64,000 nt of DNA from Acidobacteriota bacterium. Lineage in GTDB: Bacteria; Acidobacteriota; Terriglobia; Terriglobales; Acidobacteriaceae. Below are positions 1-7,166 of the stretch, one piece after another (within the stretch, counting starts at the first letter, position 1; each line of letters begins with the position of its first letter). The stretch lies in NCBI GenBank assembly GCA_019244045.1, contig JAFATF010000431.1:1-64000 (forward strand), in the 5' to 3' direction. The translations under genes and the position numbers were made by a program. The notes beneath the pieces are model-generated. The model was not told the origin of the DNA. It saw only the letters and a list, made by a program, of their open reading frames with translations, and searched no databases.

Positions 1-133
1 AACGTAAGTCAAGACTGCTGACATCGAACCCCGGCTCACCCGACAAAAGTGAGCGCAAATGAGATCTCCTCGCCGCAGAGTCCGCCACGATCCCCACCGG
101 CGTGTCTCGGGCGACGGCAGCTTTCGAACTCAT
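1..133 (-). CDS. Receiver-like response regulator, N-terminal part only (runs off left edge)
   Basis: An ATG at 133 overlaps the TGA stop of the HtrA-like gene as ATGA (130-133) and opens a frame that stays open to base 1, giving 44 residues. The start resembles a response-regulator receiver domain: a hydrophobic first strand (PVGIVADSAARR) followed by an amphipathic helix (SHLRSLLSGEPGFDV), as in NarL/FixJ regulators. The usual acidic pair after strand 1 is reduced to a single Asp (VADS rather than VDD). The stop-start overlap implies translational coupling to the upstream protease. The phosphoacceptor Asp and any DNA-binding domain lie outside the window, so the family call is tentative. 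Confidence 0.5.
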   Translation of the reverse strand, partial: MSSKAAVARDTPVGIVADSAARRSHLRSLLSGEPGFDVSSLDLR

Positions 134-1044
134 GGTTTGCCGCGATCTCCCAAGGTCACCAAGATTTGTCTCTGTTCACCGCTTCGCACGATTCCAACCG
201 CCACTGATTCGCCTACTTGATGATTGGCCACGAGATGGTGACCTGTCGCAACGGGTGCGATGGTCTGCCCCGCGATTTCGATAACGATATCGCCCAGCAT
301 CAAGCCGTCCCGACTTGCTGGGCTGTGGTTCTCCACGTGAATGATGAGAAGGCCATAACGGGCAGTAAGGTTGAGTTTGGCTACAAGATCTTCCGGCAAC
401 GGCACCGGTTGCAAAGCGATTCCAAGATAGGGGCGTGCAATGTGACCCTTGGCCACGAGTTCATCCACTACCCTCGTGACCGTGCTGGTGGGAATCAAAA
501 CCGGGGTACCACGTCTTATACCGGATGTATTAATGCCCACCACCTCTCCCCTGGCATTGACCAAGGGGCCACCGGAATACCCTCGGTACAGAGTAATGTC
601 AGGTCTCACGAAGCGGTCAATCTGGCCGCCTTGCCAAGTTTCCCAGGGGCCCATGACTCCGGAGATGATGCCTGAACTGGCAGTCAAGTTTCCGCGCCGA
701 GTCCGAGCCAAGGCCAGCACAAAATTGCCGATGCGCAATTGTCCGGCATCGCCGCGTGCCGCGTAAGTTGCCTCATCGGTTTCCAGAGTAAAGATGGCCA
801 GATCGGTGCTCGGGTCGCGACCTTTTAAGTGGGCAACGGCCGACTTGCCTTCTCCAAACAGTACCGTCACCTCCTCGGCACGGACTGCGTGGTTCACTGT
901 GACCACGAGTTTCTGCTGCCAGGCGACACCGCTGACGGCATGTGCGTCCTTGGGTTGAAGCGTAACCACACATTGGCCGCATACTTCGGCAAGTCGCGCG
1001 AGATCCTCAGAAAGCTCGTTCGAAATAGATCTGATTGCTGCCAT
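130..1044 (-). CDS. HtrA-like trypsin-fold serine protease with one PDZ domain, no signal peptide
   Basis: This 304-residue protein has an N-terminal chymotrypsin-fold domain and a C-terminal PDZ domain at about residues 200-300 (ARPYLGIALQPV onward). The catalytic triad is readable as His52 (VTVNHAV), Asp81 (STDLAIF) and Ser157 (GYSGGPLV); the usual GNSGG is GYSGG here. DegP/DegQ relatives act in the periplasm, but this protein starts MAAIRSISNELSEDLARL with no signal peptide or membrane anchor. It is therefore inferred to be cytoplasmic unless exported another way. The start is well supported by an AGGAGG site five bases upstream of the ATG. It is followed, with ATGA overlap, by a receiver-like gene, suggesting a shared regulatory role. 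Substrates are unknown. Confidence 0.8.
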   Translation of the reverse strand: MAAIRSISNELSEDLARLAEVCGQCVVTLQPKDAHAVSGVAWQQKLVVTVNHAVRAEEVTVLFGEGKSAVAHLKGRDPSTDLAIFTLETDEATYAARGDAGQLRIGNFVLALARTRRGNLTASSGIISGVMGPWETWQGGQIDRFVRPDITLYRGYSGGPLVNARGEVVGINTSGIRRGTPVLIPTSTVTRVVDELVAKGHIARPYLGIALQPVPLPEDLVAKLNLTARYGLLIIHVENHSPASRDGLMLGDIVIEIAGQTIAPVATGHHLVANHQVGESVAVGIVRSGEQRQILVTLGDRGKP

Positions 1045-1262
1045 GTACTCCTCCTTTTTCGAGGCTCACAGCATGCAGCACCGGCGGGTGAGCGCGCATC
1101 CGCCGAATGGGTAGGTACGATCAAGGGCACAAGGAGAACGGACTACGGACTATAGGACACGGTCGAGGAAGTTCGGTGGAGATCTCAAAGGCGCTGATCT
1201 CGCCGCCAAATAGCCGGGGGAGTCATTAACCCATCGACAGGCTAGGCCCGCCACCGCTTAGA

Positions 1263-2642
1263 ATGCAACCAGGCATGGAATCTCTGGGGATCACAGGTTC
1301 GGGCGAACAAGGCTCAGCTCCGACCCGAAGGCGAAAGGGGTTTCCCGAAGAATTTCTCTGGGGAGTGTCCACCGCCGCCCACCAGGTAGAAGGTGGAAAT
1401 GAAAAAAACCAATGGGCGGATTGGGAAGCGGCTGGAAAGACCAAGTCCAGGGAGGTTTCCGGACGGGCCTGCGATTGGTGGAACAATGCCGAATGCGATT
1501 TCGACCTGGCGCGGGACCTGGGACTGAACGCGTTACGTCTGTCACTCGAATGGAGTCGGATTGAGCCGGCGCCGGGACAATGGAATCGGGAAGCGCTGGG
1601 TCGCTACCGCCAGATGTTGGAGGCGCTGAACCGGCGCCGATTGCAGCCGATCGTTTCGCTCCACCACTTTACCCATCCCCGATGGTTCGAGGAAGAAGGG
1701 GGCTTTCTGAGTAATCGAGCAGCGCAGCGGTTTGAGCGCTTCGCCTATCGAGTGGTAGACGAATTCGGCGACCTTTGCCGGTTTTGGGTGACCTTCAATG
1801 AGCCCAATGTGTTTGCGGCGTTAGGCTACGTTCTAGGAGAGTTTCCGCCCGGGAGATTGGGGGATGTTTCAACCGCATTGCGGGTGGTTGATGCCATGGC
1901 GGCTTCACATGCCTGCGCTTACAGGGCAATCCATCGGGTTCAGCCCCAGGCACAAGTGGGATGGGCACACCACTATGTTGTCTTTAAACCCAGAAGACGT
2001 AGCTTTCTTCTCGACCGCTGGAGCGCGGCCTTGCTCAACCGTCTATTCAATGAGAGCTTTCTGATCGCCGTGGAACGAGGGCAGTCGGCTAATCCTATAA
2101 ATTTGGATGGGAAGTTTCTTCGCCCAGTCCAGGGAACCTGCGATTTCGTCGGGGTGAACATCTACAGCCGCTTCCACGTGGCATTCAGCCTTGGGCACGC
2201 GTCCGAGTTGTTTACTAAGGTGTATGTGCCCGGCCATGTTCCCCAGGGGGACGCAGGGGTGGAAAGACCCTATGGAGAAGCTTATCCCGGTGCAGTAGCC
2301 GCTGCCGTTGAACGTTGTGCACGCCTGGGTAAGCCGCTCTACATCTTGGAGAACGGAGTGCCGGATGCACAGGACCGAATTCGACCGTGGCTGATCAGGA
2401 ATGTTATCCGTGAACTAGAGCGATTGATCAGGGAGGGCAAGGATATTCGTGGTTATTTTCACTGGACGCTGACCGACAATTTTGAGTGGAGCGAAGGTTG
2501 GGGACTGCGCTTTGGGCTCTTTGAGCTTGATCAAACCACTCAGCAAAGGCGGATGCGGCCGAGTGCCCGCCTTTATGGCGCAATTGCGCAAGCTAACGGA
2601 ATAACCTCGGAGGTGAATCGCCTCTTCCCCGAGATCTTGTGA
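1263..2642 (+). CDS. Glycoside hydrolase family 1 (beta-glucosidase-like)
   Basis: A 459-residue GH1 enzyme, close to the usual 440-480 residues, expected to release terminal beta-linked glucose or galactose from di- and oligosaccharides by a retaining mechanism. The family start motif FLWGVSTAAHQVEG is at residues 31-44. The acid/base Glu180 lies in TFNEPNV and the nucleophile Glu363 in YILENGV, so both catalytic residues are intact. No signal peptide is visible, so it is probably cytoplasmic. Two starts are possible, ATG 1263 and ATG 1275. The segment from 1275 lacks a clear Shine-Dalgarno, and a TAGAAT element (1259-1264) overlaps the first ATG, which slightly favours 1275. It diverges from the HtrA-like gene and converges on the GT2 gene. 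Exact substrate cannot be read from sequence. Confidence 0.88.
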   Translation: MQPGMESLGITGSGEQGSAPTRRRKGFPEEFLWGVSTAAHQVEGGNEKNQWADWEAAGKTKSREVSGRACDWWNNAECDFDLARDLGLNALRLSLEWSRIEPAPGQWNREALGRYRQMLEALNRRRLQPIVSLHHFTHPRWFEEEGGFLSNRAAQRFERFAYRVVDEFGDLCRFWVTFNEPNVFAALGYVLGEFPPGRLGDVSTALRVVDAMAASHACAYRAIHRVQPQAQVGWAHHYVVFKPRRRSFLLDRWSAALLNRLFNESFLIAVERGQSANPINLDGKFLRPVQGTCDFVGVNIYSRFHVAFSLGHASELFTKVYVPGHVPQGDAGVERPYGEAYPGAVAAAVERCARLGKPLYILENGVPDAQDRIRPWLIRNVIRELERLIREGKDIRGYFHWTLTDNFEWSEGWGLRFGLFELDQTTQQRRMRPSARLYGAIAQANGITSEVNRLFPEIL

Positions 2643-2800
2643 ATTCAGGAGATCCGCGTGGCCAGAGCAGATCTCTGTATCTTTGACTGGCTTTCCCATC
2701 GAAGCTTCTAGTTGCGTCAAGCTATACGAAGTACTTGGTTCACCCCGAGATCTTCAACGACTACTTTCTCAGGCAAGTAAGCTTCTGCCGCCAAGTTTCA

Positions 2801-2864
2801 CGCTCTTCGAGAGCGACCGGTCTGGTAAGGCGCATCCTGCGCGGCTGGTGCGAGGGCACCGGTC
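2801..2864. repeat. Two adjacent hairpins in the GH1/GT2 convergent gap
   Basis: CGCTCT and AGAGCG form a perfect 6-bp stem with a 3-base loop (2801-2815). It is followed directly by GACCGGT (2815-2821) and ACCGGTC (2858-2864), a perfect 7-bp stem whose loop holds a further GCGCA/TGCGC stem (2830-2842). No U-tract follows on either strand, so this is not a standard intrinsic terminator. It could be a bidirectional transcription barrier between the convergent genes or a small palindromic repeat element. No second copy was noticed in the window. Confidence 0.4.
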
Positions 2865-2877
2865 AAAATTAAGAATT

Positions 2878-3603
2878 TTAGGCTTCCGGATGCCAATACT
2901 TGTGATCGCGCAAAAAGAAGCTTTCGCGATAGGTGTGCAGGGCCGTATTGAGGAAGAGACGTACCAGATGGAAATGCCCCATTCTCTTGAACCGGCGATT
3001 GCTGGTCAGAATCTTCCCCGCTACGATGGCGAACCGCCTGCGGGCCACTTTTTGGCTCAGCAGGTAATCCTCCGCATAAAGAGCTCGTTCATGGAACCCC
3101 CCCAGCCTGTCAAACTCGGCACGATCAAACATCATGAACATACCCGTGCTGAATGGCTTGCACAGAGCCGAAAGATGTTGCATCAAGTTGTTGCCGGCAT
3201 AAAGAAAGCGATCCAAAAGACTTCCGCGCGGGCAGGCAATGTGGGTGGTCAGACAATGCAGTCTTCTTTTCCTCATCAATTTTAGTGATCGACCAATGAG
3301 GGTGGGATCCGGGATCTCAACATCGGCATCAATGAAGAGCAGGTAGGGAGTACGCGCCAGCCGCGCGCCATGGTTTCGACCGACGGCGGGCAGTCCCCCC
3401 GAAATCACTTCAAGCTTAAGCCACTCGCGGTACCTGCGAGCGACGTCCGGGGTGCCATCGCTCGAATCGGCATCAGCCAGGTACACCTTGGTATTCGGCA
3501 TCCCCGGGTAATCCTGCCGGATCAGGGATGTGAGCAAATTCGGGATCAGCTTGGCTTCGTTCTTGGCCGGAATTACGATCGTCAGCTCGCTCGTCGTACT
3601 CAT
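2878..3603 (-). CDS. Family 2 glycosyltransferase (GT-A fold)
   Basis: A 241-residue GT2 enzyme. The first strand and nucleotide-binding start are SELTIVIPAKNEAKLIPNLL. A DADSSDGT segment follows, and the DxD metal/nucleotide motif is FIDADVEIPD. The middle (GMFMMFDRAEFDRLGGFHE, then YAEDYLLSQ) matches the GT2 acceptor-side region with the ED pair. The C-terminus has only weak hydrophobic stretches, so it is probably cytoplasmic or peripheral. The start MSTTSELT is chosen because the family fold begins right there; longer in-frame starts lie inside the upstream gene. Its first 131 bases overlap the 3' end of the metallophosphoesterase gene in another frame, so the two are almost certainly co-transcribed and coupled. 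Donor and acceptor are unknown. Confidence 0.85.
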   Translation of the reverse strand: MSTTSELTIVIPAKNEAKLIPNLLTSLIRQDYPGMPNTKVYLADADSSDGTPDVARRYREWLKLEVISGGLPAVGRNHGARLARTPYLLFIDADVEIPDPTLIGRSLKLMRKRRLHCLTTHIACPRGSLLDRFLYAGNNLMQHLSALCKPFSTGMFMMFDRAEFDRLGGFHERALYAEDYLLSQKVARRRFAIVAGKILTSNRRFKRMGHFHLVRLFLNTALHTYRESFFLRDHKYWHPEA

Positions 3604-4282
3604 GAATATTGACTCCGTGCTCATCGATTGCGATGTACGTGGCTGGCCATTGCGTCCAGCTGCCGGTATTGAAGTAGGCAATTGCGCCTTGCACCGCCTT
3701 CATGGCTGCGTGGGTATGGCCACAAAAGATGCGTTCTACGTTTCTTCGTTGGGCGTGTGCCAGCGCTCCGGCGGCGACCTTGTGGGCGAGGCGGAGCCAA
3801 ACGGTATCGAAGCGCTCGAGGAATCCGACAATCCGCTTTTTTCCAAAGGACAGCTTTTGCAGATGTTCGTGAACAGCGGCAAAAAGTTGACTGGTAAAGC
3901 GGTTGTTCACGACAAAGCGATCAAATTGATGACCGTGAACTGCCAGATGGCGCATACCTTGGTAGCACCACTCGTACTCCTCATAGACCTCCACGCCGAC
4001 CAGGTGGGACATGACATCCGACAGACCCTGATCGTGATTGCCCTCCACCCAAACCACCTCGACGCCGCGCTTGGGATTTGAGAGCTTGCGGATGTAGCTG
4101 AGAAATTGCCAGTGTTCTTTTTTTAGCCGGCGGAAGTTCAAATCGCAGAAAATGTCGCCCAGCAGGATGAGGCGGCGATACCGCACCGCCTTCAGCATGT
4201 GCAGCGCAGCCTTGGCACGGCTGACTTCCGAACCCAAGTGCAGGTCGGAAACAATCACCGTGTCATAACACGGCGTCGGCAT
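3473..4282 (-). CDS. LpxH-like metallophosphoesterase
   Basis: A 269-residue calcineurin-like phosphoesterase of the UDP-2,3-diacylglucosamine pyrophosphatase (LpxH)-like group. The five metal-binding blocks are all present: SDLHLGS, LLGDIFCD, EGNHDQ, VHGHQFD and CGHTHAA. LpxH releases lipid X from UDP-diacylglucosamine in lipid A synthesis, but many relatives have other substrates and this assignment is by motif only. The conserved fold ends around NIHEYDE. A further roughly 38 residues with poor domain character (ADDRNSGQERS onward) are encoded by sequence that also encodes the start of the GT2 protein in another frame. The start ATG has GAGG only two to three bases upstream, an unusually tight spacing. 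Confidence 0.82.
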   Translation of the reverse strand: MPTPCYDTVIVSDLHLGSEVSRAKAALHMLKAVRYRRLILLGDIFCDLNFRRLKKEHWQFLSYIRKLSNPKRGVEVVWVEGNHDQGLSDVMSHLVGVEVYEEYEWCYQGMRHLAVHGHQFDRFVVNNRFTSQLFAAVHEHLQKLSFGKKRIVGFLERFDTVWLRLAHKVAAGALAHAQRRNVERIFCGHTHAAMKAVQGAIAYFNTGSWTQWPATYIAIDEHGVNIHEYDERADDRNSGQERSQADPEFAHIPDPAGLPGDAEYQGVPG

Positions 4283-4438
4283 GGCCTCATTGTGGAAACA
4301 ATATGTTAAAGGGTGATGAATTCAGGTGTGGAATCGTGCTGCCGCGATCAGAATTCACACGTCATTCATGAAGCGGTAACGTGCTTGAAACATTTCATGC
4401 CGCACAAAGGTCTCGGCCGGGCAGGCAGGCGGTTCTGA

Positions 4439-4660
4439 TCAGGCCGACTTGGCGGTGGCCATACGAAGAACGGGCAGAGGAAGCTTGACCGTACGCGGAG
4501 CTTTGCCATCGAGCTCGACGACCTCGACCGCAATGCCGGCTTCGTGCAAGAAAGGATCGGAGATCAATTGAAACTGCTCCCCATAGAGCCGTACGTGGTT
4601 CGAACGAGCGTAGCCAAGTTTCTTCAGCTTTTCGCAGATATCGATTGTCAGCTGCGCCAT
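4439..4660 (-). CDS. Small conserved hypothetical protein (73 aa)
   Basis: A soluble 73-residue protein beginning MAQLTIDICEKLKKLGYAR, with a beta-rich middle (NHVRLYGEQFQLISDPF) and a basic C-terminus (VRMATAKSA). I do not recognise a named family; the pattern of a short helix followed by strands resembles small acidobacterial hypotheticals. The start is favoured over an upstream in-frame ATG because GAGGGTGA sits seven bases ahead of it and the extension would be translated from an operator-like palindrome cluster (4673-4703). It lies 71 bases downstream of the response regulator stop on the same strand, so it could be in that operon or under its own control. No function is assigned. Confidence 0.65.
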   Translation of the reverse strand: MAQLTIDICEKLKKLGYARSNHVRLYGEQFQLISDPFLHEAGIAVEVVELDGKAPRTVKLPLPVLRMATAKSA

Positions 4661-4672
4661 GTGTTCACCCTC

Positions 4673-4703
4673 ATTGTCAATAACCTTGACAATTAATAAT
4701 TGT
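4673..4703. promoter_or_regulatory. Stacked palindromes upstream of the 73-aa gene (operator candidate)
   Basis: ATTGTCAA (4673-4680) and TTGACAAT (4686-4693) form a perfect 8-bp inverted repeat with a 5-base spacer. Overlapping it, ACAATTA (4689-4695) and TAATTGT (4697-4703) form a perfect 7-bp inverted repeat around one base. Three ATTGT/ACAAT half-sites therefore share 31 bases, 12 bases upstream of the start codon. This is the architecture of a repressor or regulator binding site; the bound protein is not identified, though the adjacent OmpR-type regulator is an obvious candidate. Confidence 0.5.
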
Positions 4704-4731
4704 AGTAGAAAGCAGAGATGCACGTTGGCTG

Positions 4732-5475
4732 TCAGGACGTAGCCCACAGCGCCACCGGCGTAAGCGGCTCGGGTATCTCGAACCGGTATCCTGTTCCGCG
4801 GACGGTACGTATATACCGAGGGTTCTCTGGATCGGTTTCAATTTTTTCGCGTAATCGACGTACGTAGACGTCCACCGAACGCGGGGTGACGTATTGGGTA
4901 TCGCGCCAGACCACATCGAGGAGCTGGTCGCGCGTGAACACTCGTCCGGGATGGCGGACAAGCCAGTCGAGCAGGCGAAATTCAGTAGCGGTCGTAGGCA
5001 CATGGCGGGTGCGAACGTTGAGAATCATCGCTCCCGTATCAATCTCCAGCTCGCCAACCCGTGTTACCGAAGCAGCCAGGGGAGAGTCAAAGCGTCGCAA
5101 TACGGCTTTTACGCGAGCCACCAGTTCCCGCGGACTGAAAGGCTTGGTGATATAGTCATCGGCCCCTAGCTCAAGACCGAGCACTCGATCCGCTTCGCTG
5201 GTCCGGGCCGTCAGAAAAATGACCGGGGTCGAAGCCAGGCGCGAGTTTTGGCGAATGCGGCGACAAAGTTCGAAGCCATCCCCGGCCGGAACCATAATGT
5301 CCAGGAGAAACAGAACAGGCCGCCAGGCCAGAGCCTCACCCAGCACATGGGTCGCCGTAGCGAATTCGCGAACGGCGTAGCCAGCCTGTTCCAAATGAAG
5401 GCGGATCAGCCGCGAAATATCACATTCATCCTCCAGCAGGAACAACAAGGGTCGAATTGGAGAGAGATCCTTCAC
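4732..5475 (-). CDS. OmpR/PhoB-family response regulator (orphan)
   Basis: A two-domain DNA-binding response regulator, about 247 residues from the chosen GTG. The receiver shows the acidic pair (LLEDE), phosphoacceptor Asp59 (LFLLDIMVP), the conserved Thr (IFLTARTSE) and Lys (YITKPFSPREL). The C-terminal winged helix carries TATEFRLLDWLVRHPGRVF and the wing RTVRGTGYRFE. The frame is open another 92 codons upstream, but that stretch (MNRWCEGNLKNPGR onward) is low-complexity, Arg-rich and unlike the family. GTG at 5475 fits the expected length; GTG at 5502 is an alternative. Neither has a strong Shine-Dalgarno. No histidine kinase gene is nearby, so its partner and signal are unknown. Confidence 0.88.
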   Translation of the reverse strand: MKDLSPIRPLLFLLEDECDISRLIRLHLEQAGYAVREFATATHVLGEALAWRPVLFLLDIMVPAGDGFELCRRIRQNSRLASTPVIFLTARTSEADRVLGLELGADDYITKPFSPRELVARVKAVLRRFDSPLAASVTRVGELEIDTGAMILNVRTRHVPTTATEFRLLDWLVRHPGRVFTRDQLLDVVWRDTQYVTPRSVDVYVRRLREKIETDPENPRYIRTVRGTGYRFEIPEPLTPVALWATS

Positions 5476-5772
5476 CCGACAGAGGTCTTTGCCGCGGGCC
5501 ACTGCCCGCAGTGTTTCCCCTAACCAGGGTAGCGAAAGAGTGTTAAAAAACTGTGAATTCCTGGTTCTGCAGATCAACGCTGAGCCTGGCGTTGGCGCGC
5601 TACAACACTGCGTGGCGCGATCGCTGGTCGATGAGCCTGGCGGGGAGACCTCCGGGGTCCAGCCGGCGTCAACCACCCGGGCTCGAAACCGACATCGAGA
5701 ACCCCTCGTTCTACCGGGGTTTTTCAGATTTCCCTCGCACCAGCGGTTCAATTCCGATCCAGGGCGCGTCAG
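5476..5772. other. Intergenic region upstream of the response regulator
   Basis: About 297 bases between two minus-strand genes. No convincing protein-coding frame is seen; the open frames are Arg/Pro-rich and lack family character. AACCCC (5700-5705) and GGGGTT (5716-5721) can pair and are followed by TTT on the plus strand, but both flanking genes read leftward, so a plus-strand terminator has no obvious client. The region presumably holds the regulator's promoter, which I could not locate. Confidence 0.4.
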
Positions 5773-6762
5773 CTATTCGGAAAATAGCCGGAGGTGTTCG
5801 ATGATCTGCCGCTCGGCCCACCGGCCGTCATACCCATTCGCCTCGGCCAAAAAAGAGCAGTGGCCGCCATCGTCTGATTCGTAAAAGCTAATATGCGGAT
5901 TGGCTGCGATTTTGGCGCGGGTTTCATTTGTGAGGCGGATGAATGGATCGTTGCGGGCGTGCAACATCAAGGTGGGCACCGCAATCCGATGGAGCAATCG
6001 AGAGGCAGCCGCTCGCTCATAGTAATCGGCTGCACCGTCGAAGCCGCAGTAAGGGGCCGTGATTTTATCATCAAATTCGCGCAGCGATTTCACCCCCCTG
6101 GCCCGCCACGGATCGAAGCGGTCAGGAAAATAGCGTGCTTTCTCGCGCAGGCGGCGCCGCAGTTTTAGCAGAAAGTAGTATTCATAGACCCGATTTGATC
6201 TTTCGTGCAAAGCATCGGCCGAGGCCGCCAAATCGACGGAGGGGCAAACCGCGGCAACCGCACGTAATTGCGGAGGCGCCTCCCTTCCCCACTCGCCCGC
6301 TAGCTTGAGCACAAGATTGCCCCCCATGGAGAAACCGACGAGTGCCAGCTGGCTGATGCCGTCGCCCCCTATCAGAGCATGGGCAACCGCAGCTACGTCA
6401 TTGGAGCGGCCGGAATGATAAAGTGTGGGCGCCAGGTGACCGGTACCGCCGCAATTACGCTGGTTCATGCGCACCACGTTCATTCCTGCCGACAGTCCCT
6501 TGGCGGCAAGACCCAGAGCGTATCCGGAACCACTCGAGCCCTCAAGACCGTGTACCACGAGCACGGTCAGCTGGCTCGAGCGATTCTCCTGCCAATGACA
6601 ATGGCAGAGCACAGGGACGCCGGGTTCGACTTCGATCAGGCGTGGTTCGGCGGGAGGGAGATTCAGCCGCCGCAGCAGGAAGAAACTCGCGAGTGTCTGG
6701 CGATGCCCGCCGCGCAGAAGACGGCGGGCTCGGAACGGTTCCTGTGTTTGCACCAAAGCCAC
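5773..6762 (-). CDS. YheT-like alpha/beta hydrolase
   Basis: A 329-residue alpha/beta hydrolase of the YheT/ABHD1-3 group (esterase or lipase-like, physiological substrate unknown). The family hallmark N-terminus is GGHRQTL at residues 18-24. The oxyanion/HG motif is VVHGLEG, the nucleophile Ser145 is in GFSMGGN, the acid is probably the Asp of LHARNDPFI and the His is in GGHCSF, so the catalytic triad appears intact. No signal peptide is present. The start is a GTG with no Shine-Dalgarno, but a TAAAAT hexamer sits six bases upstream, which looks like a leaderless transcript start. It diverges from fmdB. Confidence 0.85.
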   Translation of the reverse strand: MALVQTQEPFRARRLLRGGHRQTLASFFLLRRLNLPPAEPRLIEVEPGVPVLCHCHWQENRSSQLTVLVVHGLEGSSGSGYALGLAAKGLSAGMNVVRMNQRNCGGTGHLAPTLYHSGRSNDVAAVAHALIGGDGISQLALVGFSMGGNLVLKLAGEWGREAPPQLRAVAAVCPSVDLAASADALHERSNRVYEYYFLLKLRRRLREKARYFPDRFDPWRARGVKSLREFDDKITAPYCGFDGAADYYERAAASRLLHRIAVPTLMLHARNDPFIRLTNETRAKIAANPHISFYESDDGGHCSFLAEANGYDGRWAERQIIEHLRLFSE

Positions 6763-6814
6763 TAGATCATTTTAAATAGGGATAATCTCGATTGCGATAA
6801 AGAGAGGCCCGAGT

Positions 6815-7048
6815 ATGCCGATTTTTGAGTACCTTTGCCAACAATGTAAGCACGAGTTTGAGGCGCTGGTATTTGGCAGCGACAAGGCGGAATGTCCCCA
6901 GTGTCACAGCAATAAATTGGAGCCGCAGCTCTCGGTGTTTGCCGCGGTAGCGGGAACTAAGTCCGGTGCTCAACCAGCAGCGGGGCCGTGCGGCAGTTGC
7001 GGTGATCCGCGTGGGCCGGGTGCCTGCTCTCTGGGAGATATGGATTAG
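6815..7048 (+). CDS. FmdB-family zinc-ribbon protein
   Basis: A 77-residue protein with the typical FmdB start MPIFEYLCQQCKHEFE and a zinc ribbon made by CQQC and CPQC. The conserved Phe/Glu pattern matches the putative regulatory protein family (CxxC_CxxC_SSSS). The C-terminus is Gly/Cys-rich (GPCGSCGDPRG) and may bind a second metal. Family members are named after the formamidase regulator FmdB of Methylophilus, but most have no proven function. GAGAGG eight bases upstream supports the start. It lies downstream of a GATAAT hexamer (6781-6786) in the short gap with the divergent hydrolase gene. Confidence 0.85.
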   Translation: MPIFEYLCQQCKHEFEALVFGSDKAECPQCHSNKLEPQLSVFAAVAGTKSGAQPAAGPCGSCGDPRGPGACSLGDMD

Positions 7049-7131
7049 CCATTTGGCTGGGTGAGCCCCATGGCATTGCCGCCTGGCGACGTTCTATCAT
7101 TAGCTGCTTCCCTCGTCTTAGGTTCGACGTC

Positions 7132-7137
7132 TATACA
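7132..7137 (+). promoter_or_regulatory. Possible -10 element for the M16 peptidase gene
   Basis: TATACA at 7132-7137 matches five of six bases of the sigma-70 -10 consensus and would start transcription near 7144, giving a leader of about 23 bases that contains GGAGA ahead of the ATG at 7167. No good -35 hexamer was found at normal spacing. Confidence 0.3.
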
Positions 7138-7166
7138 GTTTCGATGTGTTTTCCCGGAGAAAATCC

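Noticed and set aside
5700-5724. AACCCC/GGGGTT hairpin followed by TTT as an intrinsic terminator
   Set aside because: T-tract is on the plus strand where no gene ends; six-base stem with a ten-base loop and only three Ts is weak.
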